A stretch of 64,000 bases of DNA, from positions 4,487,717-4,551,716 of the forward strand of contig JAQFVV010000056.1 in NCBI GenBank assembly GCA_028023455.1, in the 5' to 3' direction. Shown here in pieces: positions 1 to 11,606 of this stretch. Within the stretch, counting starts at the first letter, position 1. Each line of letters starts with the position of its first letter. The DNA comes from Epiperipatus broadwayi. Lineage: Eukaryota > Onychophora > Udeonychophora > Euonychophora > Peripatidae. The position numbers and the translations under genes were made by a program. Under the pieces are notes generated by a model that was not told the origin of the DNA, made no database searches, and saw only the letters and a program-made list of their open reading frames with translations.

Positions 1-326
1 TCTGTTTTATTTCGATTCAAAAATTTTAATTATTTGACTTTTTAATATAGTTTATTTTAATCCCAAAGTATAAGAAGAAGATGAAGGTTGAATAAATAAA
101 AATTCCAGCAATTTGAGTACATTTTTTCAGACTGTTTATAAAAAAAATTTCACAGTAGTTTATCTCTATCGATACTGAAAGACCACTGTTTACTTTATAC
201 TTTCTAGACTTAGAAGAAATTTGTCACAGATGTCATTATAAAATGTAAATCAACTCTTTACACATTTATTGATACATAATTTTATCCTACATTTAGCATT
301 TAAATTATGTAAACTATTTTTTACAG
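1..326. other. Flank or intron upstream of signal-peptide exon
   Basis: AT-rich sequence with no coding stretch. It ends in a run of thymines and ACAG at 317-326, which makes a plausible splice acceptor for the exon that follows. If so, at least part of this segment is an intron in the 5' UTR of that gene. Confidence 0.4.
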
Positions 327-400
327 ATCCACAATGATTATTTTAAAGATATTTTTACTGATTTGGTTGCTACATCTAGTCACATGCAAAAGTTATCTCA
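327..400 (+). CDS. Candidate first coding exon encoding a signal peptide
   Basis: The exon is bounded by an acceptor (TTTTTTACAG, ending 326) and a perfect consensus donor GTAAGT at 401-406. The start codon at 334-336 has A at -3. The 22 complete codons read as a classic secretory signal: a short N-terminus with one lysine, a hydrophobic core (IFLLIWLLHLV), then TCKSYL, so a cleavage site near the TC/KS junction is likely. The exon ends after one base of a codon (phase 1). The product would enter the secretory pathway, but nothing identifies the mature protein. Without splicing the frame stops at TAA two codons past the boundary, which fits an exon better than a free ORF. Later exons may lie far downstream or outside the window; several candidates are weak. 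A chance ORF is the main alternative. Confidence 0.5.
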
Positions 401-699
401 GTAAGTAATTTAAATAATGAAAATATAAATTGCAATCATATAGAAACTAGATAGACCTATTTGTGTATGTCTATGTGTCTACAGAACCACAAGTATTTTA
501 ATAGCTAGCAATTGAAACAAACAATTATGCATATTAGTTTATATATTTTGAATGCATTAGTCTATCAAATTACATACATAGAATTTTTGCACATTTAAAG
601 GTTTAGTATTATGGATAGTATCAGTAAAGATGAGGACAAAACAACTTCTATTCATTTCTGCACTTAAATATTCTCTTTCCTAATTTATATACCAAAATG

Positions 700-2206
700 C
701 ATATATATACATATATATGAAAAACAAAAAAACAAGTTAAAAACTTGCTAATGCTTGTATTTATGTCGACAGATGGCGTTCCACTAAAAACACCATCAAG
801 CGTATGTTTACACAAACGTCAAAGCATGCATTAACTATCTCTAACTTTAATTCCACTTTCAGATCATGATTTCTCAGTGATAGACAGGAATTTTAGAAAC
901 TAGAATTAAACACAAACTCTGAGCGTTTATGAAACAGTTTCTATTCAGCTTGCAAGCATGAATCTTTTAGACACATAATGTCTCCAAACTCAGCATAGCA
1001 AGCCAGATAGCTACATGGGTCTGATCTCAGTTCAGCATCACCACATAGTAGAAGCCTCTGCAATATATATCATTGCTTGAAAGACCTCAAAGGTACATTT
1101 ATGAAAAACAAAAAACAAGTTAAAAACTTGCTAACACTTGTATTTATGTCAACAGATGGCATTCTACCAAAAACACCGTCAAGCGTATGTTTACACAAAC
1201 GTCAGAGTATGCATTCACTATCTCTAATTTTAATTCCCTTTCAGATCATGATTTCAAGCTATTTGCTATCATCAGTAAAAGACAGGAATTTTAGAAACTA
1301 GATCTAAACACAAACTCTGAGCATTTATGAAACAGTTTCTATTCAGCTTGTAAGCATGAATCTTTTAGACACGTAATTGCTCCAAACTCAGCACAGCAAG
1401 CCAGATAGCTACATGGGTCTGATCTCAGTTCAGCATTGTGACATAATAGAAGCCTCTGCAATATATATCATTGCTAGAAAGACCTCAAAGGTATATTTAT
1501 AAAAAACAAAAAACAAGTTAAAAAATTGCTAATGCTTGTATTTATGTCAAAAGATAGCATTTCTATTTGTCTAATAGATTCACACTTGCAAGCTGATTAG
1601 AAACTGTTTCATAAACGTTCAGAGTTTGTGTTTAGATCTAGTTTTTAAAATTCCTGTCTTTCACTGATGATAGCAAATAGCTTGAAATCATGATCTGAAA
1701 GTGGAATTAAAGTTAGAGATAGTGAATGCATGCTCTGATATTTGTGTAAACATATGCTTGATGGTGTTTTTGGTAGAACACCATCTGTTGACATAAATAC
1801 AAGCATTAGCAAGTTTTTAACTTGTTTTTTGTTTTTCATAAATGTACATTTGAGGTCTTTCTAGCAATGATATATATATTGCAGAGGCTTCTACTATGTG
1901 GTGATGCTGAACTTAGACCAGACCCATGTAGCTATCTGGTTTGCTATGCTGAGTTTGGAGACATTACGTGTCTAATAGATTCACGCTTGCAAGCTGAATA
2001 GAAACTGTTTCGTAAATGCTCAGAGTTTGTGTTTAGATCTAGTTTCTAAAATTCATGTCTTTCTCTGATGGTAGAAAATAGCTTGAAATCATGATCTGGA
2101 AGTGGAATTAAAGTTAGAGATAGTGAATGCATGCTCTGACATTTGTGTATAAATACGCTTGATGGTGTTTTGGTAGAATGCCATCTGTTGACATATATAC
2201 ATATAT
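700..2206. repeat. Direct plus inverted repeat array A (~390-bp unit)
   Basis: Forward units begin near 718, 1099 and 1498, each with ACAAGTTAAAAACTTGC. The third is cut short near 1560. From about 1577 the same unit returns as reverse complement, twice, to about 2190. The order is forward, forward, truncated forward, reverse, reverse. Copies differ by scattered substitutions and small indels, so they are not identical assembly duplicates. Both outer edges carry a similar TATATACATATAT stretch (700-717 and 2192-2206). Short reading frames at 1077-1301 (+) and 1645-1839 (-) are translations of the two strands of this same repeat and are not genes. Confidence 0.85.
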
Positions 2207-2431
2207 GATCACTAGATAGAGATTACCAATAGCTCTAAACAAGCTTTATTTTTATAAGTGCCAAAAGATATCTAGTTTCTAGAGTCCATGCCCTCCACTG
2301 AGGTGAACCATAAGCTGGAAACAATTGGTCTGGAGGTATGGACTCAATGATAGAGATTTTGAATTTTTTTCTGACAGCACTTATATAAATAATGCTTGTT
2401 TAGAGCTATTGGCAAGCTCCATCTAGTGATC
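2207..2431. mobile_element. Foldback or MITE-like element, 225 bp
   Basis: The first 55 bases (2207-2261), starting GATCACTAGATAGAG, are the reverse complement of the last 55 (2377-2431) with about half a dozen mismatches. Both arms contain CTCTAAACAAGC, which also occurs in the larger foldback at 57.2-58.0 kb, so the two may be related. There is no coding capacity. It sits directly against array A. Confidence 0.75.
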
Positions 2432-2475
2432 ATTTAAATGCAAGCTTAAAAGTAAGTTACAAAATGTATGACTTA

Positions 2476-2720
2476 TATATATATATTGTGCCAGTCAAAA
2501 CATGCTTATCCATCTAACACGAGCTGGAACTCACAAAATGTACTTCAAACCCAGTCAAGCCCGAGATTTAGGTCAGGGACCAGCCTGGATTCGAACCCAC
2601 CCTCCAAGCACCAGATCTAACACCCAATGGATAACATAACAATGGTAGCACACGAGATTTAATTCTTCATCCGGCCCACTAGCAAATCGGAGAAAACAAT
2701 AAGACTCATGGACTTAAACA
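2476..2720 (-). mobile_element. tRNA-derived SINE-like element
   Basis: On the minus strand the segment carries a near-perfect RNA polymerase III B box, GGGTTCGAATCC (2598-2587), inside a tRNA-like 3' half. The preceding bases (GTTAGAT with a long variable arm) suggest a class II tRNA such as Leu, but this is inference. The element ends in GACTGGCACAAT followed by (AT)n at 2489-2476, the same type of end found at several other sites here. The 5' boundary is not defined. Confidence 0.55.
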
Positions 2721-4240
2721 TATATATAAACAACGTAAATACTAGACATCCCACAGATAAAATCTAACATATTTAAATAATAGGGGCTTTACTAATGAAT
2801 ACTTATGGGCAATTAGTGAATTGGATTGATTTAATAATGAGACAGAAACTGATATATGATGAATTAAAATATATTTATTGACAATTGTTGTTGGCAAAAT
2901 AGGTTTGTGGCTATGATTCAATGGAGCCAAATATCCTGCTATAAAACTAATCACTACATTAACTTATTTGTTATGTCCTTTTATAATCAGTTTGAGTGGC
3001 TCTTTTACGTAAAATCAAACCAAGTCTGGAGTGAAACTTAATACATCTGACTATAATCAATTTATATATTAACGATGGGCTTATAAAGCATCCCCGATAG
3101 CTTAAGATCGAACGGGTTTTCAAGATTGCTTCGGATCAATGCTGAAGACTGCATATTAGGGAGGGAAGAGTTGGCTATAACGATTTTACTAATATGCTAG
3201 GCACAAGTAAAGTATAATAATAAAGTGACTCTGCGGATGGAAGAATAGTTTTAGGGTTTTTGTGACAAACAACGGTTTACCCAAGAACCGGTCGTCATGC
3301 TGCTAATGGGAACCTTTATTTGGTTCATAAGAAGCGGGGGACTTACGTGCTAATCTGGCCCATAGCTCAGACTTCGCTACTGCACTACCCGATAAGAGAA
3401 GATGTGCTGGCAATGCCGTGGCTCCATCTTATATATGTATAAAAAAACAGCACAATGAGGAAATCTAAATAAGTTTCACATCCGCCAAGCCGAAGGATAT
3501 TATAAATTAAAGATCATATATTAAATGAACACTAGATCATCAGCTTGATCAAATGAGCCAACTCTTCTGTAGCATGAGAAATACGATATGCTACTGATGG
3601 CAATATAGATATCTACAAACTTTACTTTATCCCGTTCAATCTCTTTAGTTATCTATAACTACTAAACTTTTCAAAGGTGGAAAAGTATATTTAATAAGGG
3701 ACTTACGAATACTTAACTAAAAAATATACTTATAATTACACTCCAGGCTAGTTTAATCTTTAGTAACATAATAAATAAAGGTTGAAAAGCCACATTTTAT
3801 ATTTATATTAATTTATTTACTAAATGACAAAAATATGAATTTGGGTTTTGAAACAGCGCATGAAATGAGGCTATATAAATAATTTATATTTATATGTTTA
3901 AAAACATATTCTATAATTAAATGCATGCCGTTTCGAAACATAGGCATAATTAATAATTATTAAAAATAAGCAAAAGAAAAGCAAAATATAACTGCAGTGA
4001 TTAAATTATATAGCAAAACATTAATTAACAAAGAAAAATTTGCAAAAGTATTACATTTTATAGAATTAAAATATTATTTTAGGAAACAATTTAGACAGTT
4101 TACACTATTGAATTAAGGAAAAAATTAGCAAAAAGTATTTCATTTAAATATTATTTCAGAAACAATTTAGTGAGAAAGTTCAATAATATGGTTAGCTAAC
4201 CTGTTTTGAAGAAACAATGACTGTTTTTGAAATTTACAGA
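2721..4240. other. No gene; contains a GC-elevated block of unknown origin
   Basis: Mostly AT-rich with stop codons in all frames. The block 3065-3440 is clearly less AT-rich, without coding potential in either direction, and may be part of a decayed retroelement. I see no splice-bounded exon here. Confidence 0.4.
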
Positions 4241-4312
4241 GCTCTGCGATTTTAAATATTAAAACAGTTCTGTAGCTAAGGAGAGATTCGAGCTGGAAAC
4301 GAAGGTGACTTC

Positions 4313-4445
4313 TTTGGCGGCTTATGGCATCTTCAATTTAGTTGGGAGACGATTTTTTAAAATAGTGTTTCTTTAGCTGGACTGAAATCGGAACGAGGGC
4401 AAATTATTTTTACGGCTTATGGCATCTTCAAATTTAGTTGGTGTA
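4313..4445 (+). repeat. Imperfect tandem repeat, two copies
   Basis: CGGCTTATGGCATCTTCAA recurs at about 4317 and 4413, each followed by an A/T-rich TTTAGTTGG. The spacing is about 96 bases. The surrounding 4.2-4.7 kb is relatively GC-rich and non-coding. Confidence 0.6.
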
Positions 4446-5475
4446 AGCTTGATTGTTCTTTTGGCATTTGATGGATTGAACTAGGCGTTCCATCACAGGA
4501 AAGCAGCAAAATTTTGCCTGACTTTAGCCAGACAAGTTAAGGTTGAACAAATATAAAACTTCTCCTGTTGACTCTCTTCAAAAGTAAGATGGATTCTCCT
4601 TCCCGCTCAAAATAAGGCCTATTTATATCCTTCTACTAAACTTTAACACCTTTCTGGAATTTCGTAAGCTTCGGGACCAATTGACTTCCAATTAAAGCAA
4701 AATAACACAATTCAATTTCTACAACAACTGATAAAATCTCTGAGGTGTTATATTTAATTTCCTTAAAAAAATGTATCAAAATATATAAACTATATAATTT
4801 GATTCATTTTCATTAATTAAATTCCTTTTCAGGTGTTATTACTTAGCAGAAGGAACGGTATTCTGATTTAATGAAAAAGTCTTTTGTTGCAAACAAAAAT
4901 CAATCAGAAAACAGATTTTACTTTTTACCCGGGGTGCAGTCACTAATTGATCTCTTGTTTACACAAAATTCTCATTTTTAATTACAAATGGATGATTTTT
5001 ATTTTACTGAAATAAATAACTTTTAACATATTTGTTCTTACATATTATTTGTTTATTAAAAAAAAAAGCAAATTTAAAGAAAATACTTTAGTTTCAATTA
5101 TATATGTAAAACATTAAATCAGAAAACCATTAAATATAATTTAAAGAAAATGTTTTACAGTATCTTTATTTAAACTTAAATATATATATATATATCATTC
5201 CAATGTTTAACTTATCCATCCACATACGAATATAATAGCGAATATAATTAAGAATTGACTGAAAATTAATAAAACATTTTATAATAAATTATGAGCATTT
5301 CTCCGCTATAATTTTATCAAACCTGTCTAATTATAGCGTGTTTTCATATGTAAATGGATGATGCCATTCAAGCGGCCATTGTAGCAAAGTTTTCCCACTC
5401 GACTTATATATTACATTTTTACATTTAAAATAGGTTCGAAACTAGTTCAGACGAGTAGGTCATTAGGTTGATGGT
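4446..5475. other. No gene seen
   Basis: Low-complexity AT-rich sequence with short (TA)n at about 5180-5195. A polypyrimidine tract and AG at 4821-4832 resembles a splice acceptor, but the downstream frame closes after about 11 codons. Confidence 0.3.
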
Positions 5476-5506
5476 GAAACGGAAAGGGATTGGAGATTTC
5501 CGTTTC
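5476..5506. other. Perfect 10-bp hairpin beside (TA)n
   Basis: GAAACGGAAA (5476-5485) pairs exactly with TTTCCGTTTC (5497-5506) around an 11-base loop. It directly abuts (TA)n tracts at 5511-5530 and 5558-5575, and may be the end of a mobile element. Confidence 0.5.
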
Positions 5507-5579
5507 AATATATATATATATATATATATAAAAACTTTATATATATAAATAAATATTTAAATATATATATATATACATT

Positions 5580-7190
5580 GTAACCCTTAGTTTTTTTATC
5601 AAGAAACTAGTGAATGGGAATAAATAGTAGGATTAGTAGATAACTATATCCGAATAAAAAGAAATTAAAGTCAAGAAAAATTAAAAGCTTTATTTACAGA
5701 GACCAATGACCATGTGGCTTGAATTTAATGTATAGAGAAATGTATCTTTGTATTTTATTTAAAATTATAGCATATTATTAGTAGAGGAAAAGGGGATTGA
5801 CTATTGTGTGCACTATAATATCTTAAAATGTTGATTTATATTAATCATAATATTTGTAAATGAAAATGATAGTATGAATAAAAAATGAACTTGTCATCGA
5901 TAGTATTTGGTTGATAGTTCTTTACAGGAGAATAGGTTTAAATTTTCAAAGAATTATGAAGGATATTTTTGTACTAATAAGTATATGAACAAGTGAAACA
6001 CTATTTAGTATTATGGATATGTGCATGCATGGGTGTGTGGCTTGTGTGACCAAGTCGAAATGTCCGTATATTAATATTAAAAGTTTTTAACCAACAAAAT
6101 ATGTATTTTATATATTTAACCCGTGCAAATCTTCATTTTAACATATATTGATCAGAAAGAGAAAAAGAGATTATATATATATATTTGATCATGGAAATGT
6201 ATGCAACACTATTTGATAGTATAATGTAAAAAAAGAATTTATTTTGTATGGGTTTTACAGGAATTGGTTATTGTTTTCAGTTCTATATTTGATTTTATGT
6301 TTAAAAAATATTTATTAAAAATCAGTCTATAAAATAACCACTATTCCATTTTTTTAGTTGAATATTTCTTGTAGATCAAATCAGGAAAATGTTTCAAGAT
6401 AATGGTAGAAATAGATAAAATAAATGTAAAGAGAGCTGAAGTGAATAAACCAAGACCAACATTTAATAAATGTTATCAAAGATTGTCTGAGGTATGCTGA
6501 AAAGAGATGGTGGATACCAAAAAAAAAATAAAGCAACATTTGCAGGTGGCTTTTTTATAAGATCTTGTGAAAATGAACCATTAAGGGCTGCTGCTAATTC
6601 TCTGCTCTGATCATTTTGCCTCAGATAACAGTTGGAAGTCTATAGTTATAACTTGACATGAATTGCTAAAAAGATATAGATGGGTTTTCTGGCCTCTTCT
6701 TTAAATTCAATCATGGCAAAATATTTTTGCAACAAAAAGTTTAGTATATTATAATTCAATCTTCGTATTTGCATTTTAAAATTTCATTTAACAGAAGATA
6801 TCTCAGGAACAAAAAAATAATACTATGTACTTTCTCTGGGCTTAATTAAAACTTCAAGGAATAACTGGATTTTAATACAATTAATTAGAGATGTATTAAA
6901 AATATCATTATTATTATTATTATTTTGATTGTTATATCAGTAATAATTAAGGTGTTAATCCAATTTATTTGAATCACTCAAATATGCAAAAGACACTTTT
7001 CAAATGTACAGGAAATAATTGCTTAAAATATATTAGCAATTCTTCTTCATCACTTATGAGATTAAATGTAAGAATATATGTGGAAATATAGCATTTAGAA
7101 CACTGGTTATGTTTGAATTTTTTCTCTTCTAATAGAAAACTCAGAAAATGAAGCATGGAAAAATAAAGCTATGAATTAAATGTGTTAAAC
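5580..7190. other. No gene seen
   Basis: AT-rich intergenic sequence with a short ATT run near 6908-6925. The 60-codon minus-strand frame at 6974-7156 has no recognisable domain and is typical of AT-rich noise. Confidence 0.35.
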
Positions 7191-7194
7191 TGAG

Positions 7195-7222
7195 CACCTG
7201 GATTCGAACCCAGGAACAAAAA
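7195..7222 (-). mobile_element. Isolated tRNA-like B-box hairpin (SINE relic)
   Basis: Minus strand reads CCTGGGTTCGAATCCAGG, a perfect T-stem and loop with consensus B box. The rest of a cloverleaf is not evident upstream, so this looks like a SINE or pseudo-tRNA relic and not a functional tRNA gene. Confidence 0.45.
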
Positions 7223-8830
7223 TGTAAAAAAGAAAACGAAAGTAACCTGCATGACTACTTTTCAACAGTTTTGAATTATTATGATTAAATATGATTATAC
7301 CTATTATTTATGTAGCTACATCTGGATGAAAATAATTTTATGTACTCCCATAGCCATTAAGGTGATATTAATATAGTGTGTTTGCCATGGTCATGGAGCA
7401 AATAATGGTAAATAGTGTTTATGTACTATATGCTATGTTTTTCAATTAAATTGATATTAACTTTGAAAAATATTCAAATTTAACTCCAAAGGAACCCAAA
7501 GAGAACATGCTTAATATTTTATTTATTTATTTATTTTGCCTTTTATTTATGTATTTGTTGTTAGGCTTAGTTGATAGTTAACATTCAAATTTAAAAAAAA
7601 TAAAAAAAATGATTTTGACCCCATAAGAAACTATTGAAGTTTTAAAAAAGTTGTTAATGTAGGAGAAAGCATGAAAACTTATATATTTTTTATATGATAA
7701 GATTTTCAGATCAAAATTATATGCCTATTGTTAGATTTGTGAATTTTATTGAATAGTTGTTGCTATGCCTTGACAAGTACATGTTATCTGTTTTGATCAT
7801 AAATCTTGGAAGAGGGTTGTTGACTTTTAAAATTAATGTAATTCACGTATTTTATTCATGGTCAGTTAAAACTTATCATTTTACATCAGTACTAGGATAA
7901 CCCTGTGTGTATGTGTGAAGCTGTAAATGTTTATTATTGTTGAAGTAGAGTAATCATACCAACTCAAAAGGATAGAGAATAGCTATCTCATCCTTTAATT
8001 ACTATGGATGCAGGCATTGGGAGATCAAGCATTTGATGCCAGCTCCATTTGTACTTATTATCTAAGTAGGGAGTTTTTACATAGTTGTGGTAAATTTTTT
8101 TGCATATCTTTTAAAAGTAATGTGCTAAGACTAGTTCTTCACATAATGCTTAGCCTCAGGGAGAAGGTAGTTTCCTGGTTTATGCTAACATTTGAAAATA
8201 GAAATAATTTGTTTAATTTCTCTTACAAAGGCACTAAGGTGTGTGTTATGAAGTACATCATAATGATATAGAATGCATGGATTGTCTTAGCAAAGTAGTG
8301 TAAAATTGCTATGGCAGGGTTAGGGTTGTAATCAGATGTATGTGTTCATGTGGGAGATGGCAGAAAGTTGCTTTAATTTATACACTAGCTGATATTTAAT
8401 CAAAATTTATGGAAGATAAATATAAATATCATCAATCTGTGTCAACATAGTAGCCCTTCCATGTAAATACCATCATCATTAGACTGATAACAGAATGATC
8501 AGGATTACAGGGGAATATAGATGGATATTTAGTATGCATGGAAATAAAACTATTGTTTTATATTTCAAACAGTTACTTACAATTTATGAATGGTTTGAAA
8601 ATTTGGATAATATTATCTTTACACATGTTATTGCTTGTTGGAGTAGTTAAATTTATAGTTATTGCAGTGAAGTGGGCCAAGAAATTGAATAGGCTTTTGG
8701 TTAATGTGATACGATAATATCATATTTATATTTAAATGGGGAGTTCTATTTCCATGCTTAAGCACATTAATATTTAAGTTGAACTATGGGTTAAGCAATA
8801 ATAAAGTTTAATTTTTGAAATTTAAATAAT
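7223..8830. other. No supported gene
   Basis: AT-rich sequence. The 87-codon plus-strand frame at 8008-8271 shows no domain, repeat or splice context that I can support. Confidence 0.3.
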
Positions 8831-8848
8831 ATGAAAGTGTGTATATAT

Positions 8849-8995
8849 ATTGTAACCAAAATATGGAGCGCACTTGTTGAACATAAGTACTCAGTCCTAC
8901 CATGTTGTGTGCCAAAAACTGTAACTGAAATCTGGAGCACCCATGGTTGAACCTAAATATTCAAGCCTACCACATTGTGCACTAAAAACTTCACA
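8849..8995 (-). repeat. 3' UTR tandem repeat of the LINE, two ~70-bp units
   Basis: The sequence TGTAACCAAAATATGGAGC at about 8852 and TGTAACTGAAATCTGGAGC at about 8921 begin two homologous units, each ending near GTG(C/T)(G/A)C(C/T)AAAAAC. On the minus strand these form the last part of the retrotransposon before its (AT)n tail. Confidence 0.65.
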
Positions 8996-10340
8996 ATAAC
9001 TTTTCTTATTCTCAAGTATATGTATAGAAAGTGTAAAAAATTTCCTAAGAAAGTCTCTAATCTTGGATATCCACTCTCCACAAAATGGAGGAGGAATATC
9101 TGTAGATTCGAATGGAAAATTTTGATCTACCTGTAGTAGCCTGAGATGAAAATATCTAACAACAGCAATGTCCTTCTGAACATAAAAAGTACATAAAAAA
9201 TGAAGACCAAAGCACATTTTCCTCTCCAGAAAATCTTAGAACAAATTGAATTTATACTATTTTGAAAGAACAAAGTAGGCTTAATCATAGGTAAAAAAAA
9301 TAATTGATTCTGGAAAAAAGTAACATATTAAGGAGTGCAATTTTTCCAGGTAATGATAAATAAATTGAAGATAAAGAATTAGTGAGACTTTTGAGTTTGT
9401 CCAAGATTGAAAGCTGAATTTCTTTCCTTTTAGCAATTCTTGGTACAGCAATTGAAAAAACAAGAATTTTTTGAGGGATGTGAATTCAGATGGGAACGTG
9501 AAACCATATTTAATTTTCCATGTTGAAGATTTGAAAAGATTTAATTGAAGCTTAAATTTAAATGAATATATGTCTAAAATCTCCTGTAAAGTTGATAAGT
9601 ACTTATGTGAAGGAAGAAAATTTGTGACATCATCCACATATGAGATATAACATATTTCCTCACCAAGAGCAGGCACATAAATTCCAGACAGGTAAATTTT
9701 GATCACAATGATTGATATAGGTAATAAAGCAGAGAGTGATTATTGGAGAACCTTGGGGAATAGACAGATGGGATCTAAACCCAGGCCCAAGATAACCATC
9801 TAAAGATGTAAACACAGACCTGTTAAGAAAAAGGTTTGCAATAATACTAATGAAGACAATCAAAACAGAATATTTCACAAGCATGTCAAAAAGAATGGAA
9901 CATATGATAAAATCAAAAGCAAAGTTAAGTTGAACAGTAATTGGCAAAGATCTATGTGCTCGAATATTCTCAACAGAAAGGGTTGCCTGAAGCACAGCTC
10001 CAATAGTTGAAGATCCGTACTTAGCAAACTGCTATTTAGAAATGTGGGAGAAAAGTTGCCCCTAAATTTTTACTTTAACAATATACTCAATAAACTTTAC
10101 GAGTAAAGGAGTCATAGAAATCAGATGAATATTGTTTACAGATGAAAGAGTAATGATTTGCTTTAAAAAAATGAGAGTGATAGGGTAGAGATCAAGAATA
10201 ATTTGAAAATCGCCGGCCAAGACATTTATTAGATTATGTATTATAGAAGCAGTGAAATGACTGAGAAGAAGAAGCATAAAATGTGGAATGCTGTGTAAAC
10301 CAGGGTGTGTACTTTCAGGGTAGGCAGCCAAGCATTGCAA
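8897..10340 (-). pseudogene. Reverse transcriptase region of the minus-strand LINE (broken)
   Basis: The frames 10,340-10,062, 9,995-9,660 and 9,706-9,281 join in order by family logic. The first ends in a fingers-type motif with ISMTPLLVKFIEYIV. The second holds IPQGSPI (about 9,762-9,741). The third holds YVDDV (about 9,642-9,625), the catalytic box, preceded by SGIYVPALGEE. A C-terminal frame (9,217-8,897) follows. Frameshifts separate all parts. The family normally copies its own RNA by target-primed reverse transcription in the nucleus. Confidence 0.75.
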
Positions 10341-10498
10341 AATATCACTTAGAGTAATGTTATGTTGTTCATAATTATCACTGACTTTCCATATAATACC
10401 AATGCTAAATTGGTGTGCCTGAAGCTTGTTTTAAAAATATTCATTAATTTTAATCAGCATATTAGGTCCACCATAGTTTATTTTATCAACTGAGGCCA

Positions 10499-11166
10499 TT
10501 AAAGGAGTGCACCTTTTGGATACACCAATATCCCAATGTATGAAGCTGTCTGTCCAATTATGCTGCCCAGAAAGAAAAAAAATGTTACTTTTTTAATAGC
10601 AATGTATTGAGAAAGCACTCTCTGCTTATTATAATATTGGGATTTAAAATTCATAATGACTTTGATATCACCATGCATTGAAGATAGATGGCTGACTTTA
10701 CTGCCAATATTATCAAGTTCATGAAGGATAGAATTTGGGCCCATAGTGCTCTTAGTGATGGTGTTAATCAAATAATTAAGAATTCTACCAAAGGCAGACC
10801 ACACATGAAGTGGAGACAGAGATAAAATATTAATTTTCCTAAAAGAATGTAAACTTCAGAGAAAATCCATTCTGGTGTGTTTGCTTTATTGAGTAAGTTT
10901 ATTGTTATGTTAAAATGAGCTGAAGTAAAATCTGAAGGAATAATATTGAGAGATAACAACAAGGCAAAGTGGTCTGAAAGAGAATATAGTTGCAATTTTG
11001 CTTCTAAATCATGATGAAGATTAGGAGTGTAATACAAAAGGTCAATGAGAGATTTGTATTGATGAGTGTAGAAGGAGAAAAAATTTAGAAGGAAAAAAGC
11101 ATTCACCACACAAAAATGTCTGTTTAATAAAGGCAAGTATCTTATATAGAATTTATTGAAAGCCAT
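10499..11166 (-). pseudogene. Endonuclease end and linker of the minus-strand LINE (broken)
   Basis: The frame 11,166-10,768 contains LYSLSDHFALLLSLN, where SDH matches the catalytic histidine motif near the C-terminus of apurinic-type LINE endonucleases. The following frame (10,804-10,499) is the linker before the reverse transcriptase. The N-terminal endonuclease half (11,170-11,580) is too eroded to read with confidence. Confidence 0.6.
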
Positions 11167-11606
11167 GTTGAAATTCCTAGAACAAATAGCTGGGGATAAA
11201 GTACTAGCATGTAAAGCATTAATTTTACTAATTGTAGATAAGACAAGATTATTATTATTAGTAAGCTAGACATAAATAATAATTATTGGCATATTATTAA
11301 TCTTAATTTCTAAAATCATAAATCTTTACACAAATAGAGAGGTCTGCAAACGCTAAAGAAAAATATTTATTAATTAGAACAGCAACTCCACATTAAGGGG
11401 AATTAGAAAAAGAGATCTTAAAAGTACCATATTGTTCTAGAATTTGATTTATTTTATGATTTGAATTTAAATGTAATTTCATCTCAGGCAAACACACCAC
11501 ATGTAAATTATTGGAATCAATCCATCATTTGAGGGCAGACACTCTATCCAGAGAGTTCAAACTTCTGCCAATTTACACTTGCTATAATGAGGGTCATGCA
11601 CTTATA

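Noticed and set aside
1077-1839. Matching 74- and 64-codon frames in array A
   Set aside because: They come from forward and inverted copies of the same non-coding repeat; other copies of the unit are not open.
7195-7222. Functional tRNA gene
   Set aside because: Only the T-arm hairpin with B box is convincing; no matching acceptor, D-arm or anticodon arm is present.
8008-8271. 87-codon plus-strand frame
   Set aside because: No domain, splice context or repeat relation was found, and its length is unremarkable for this amount of sequence.
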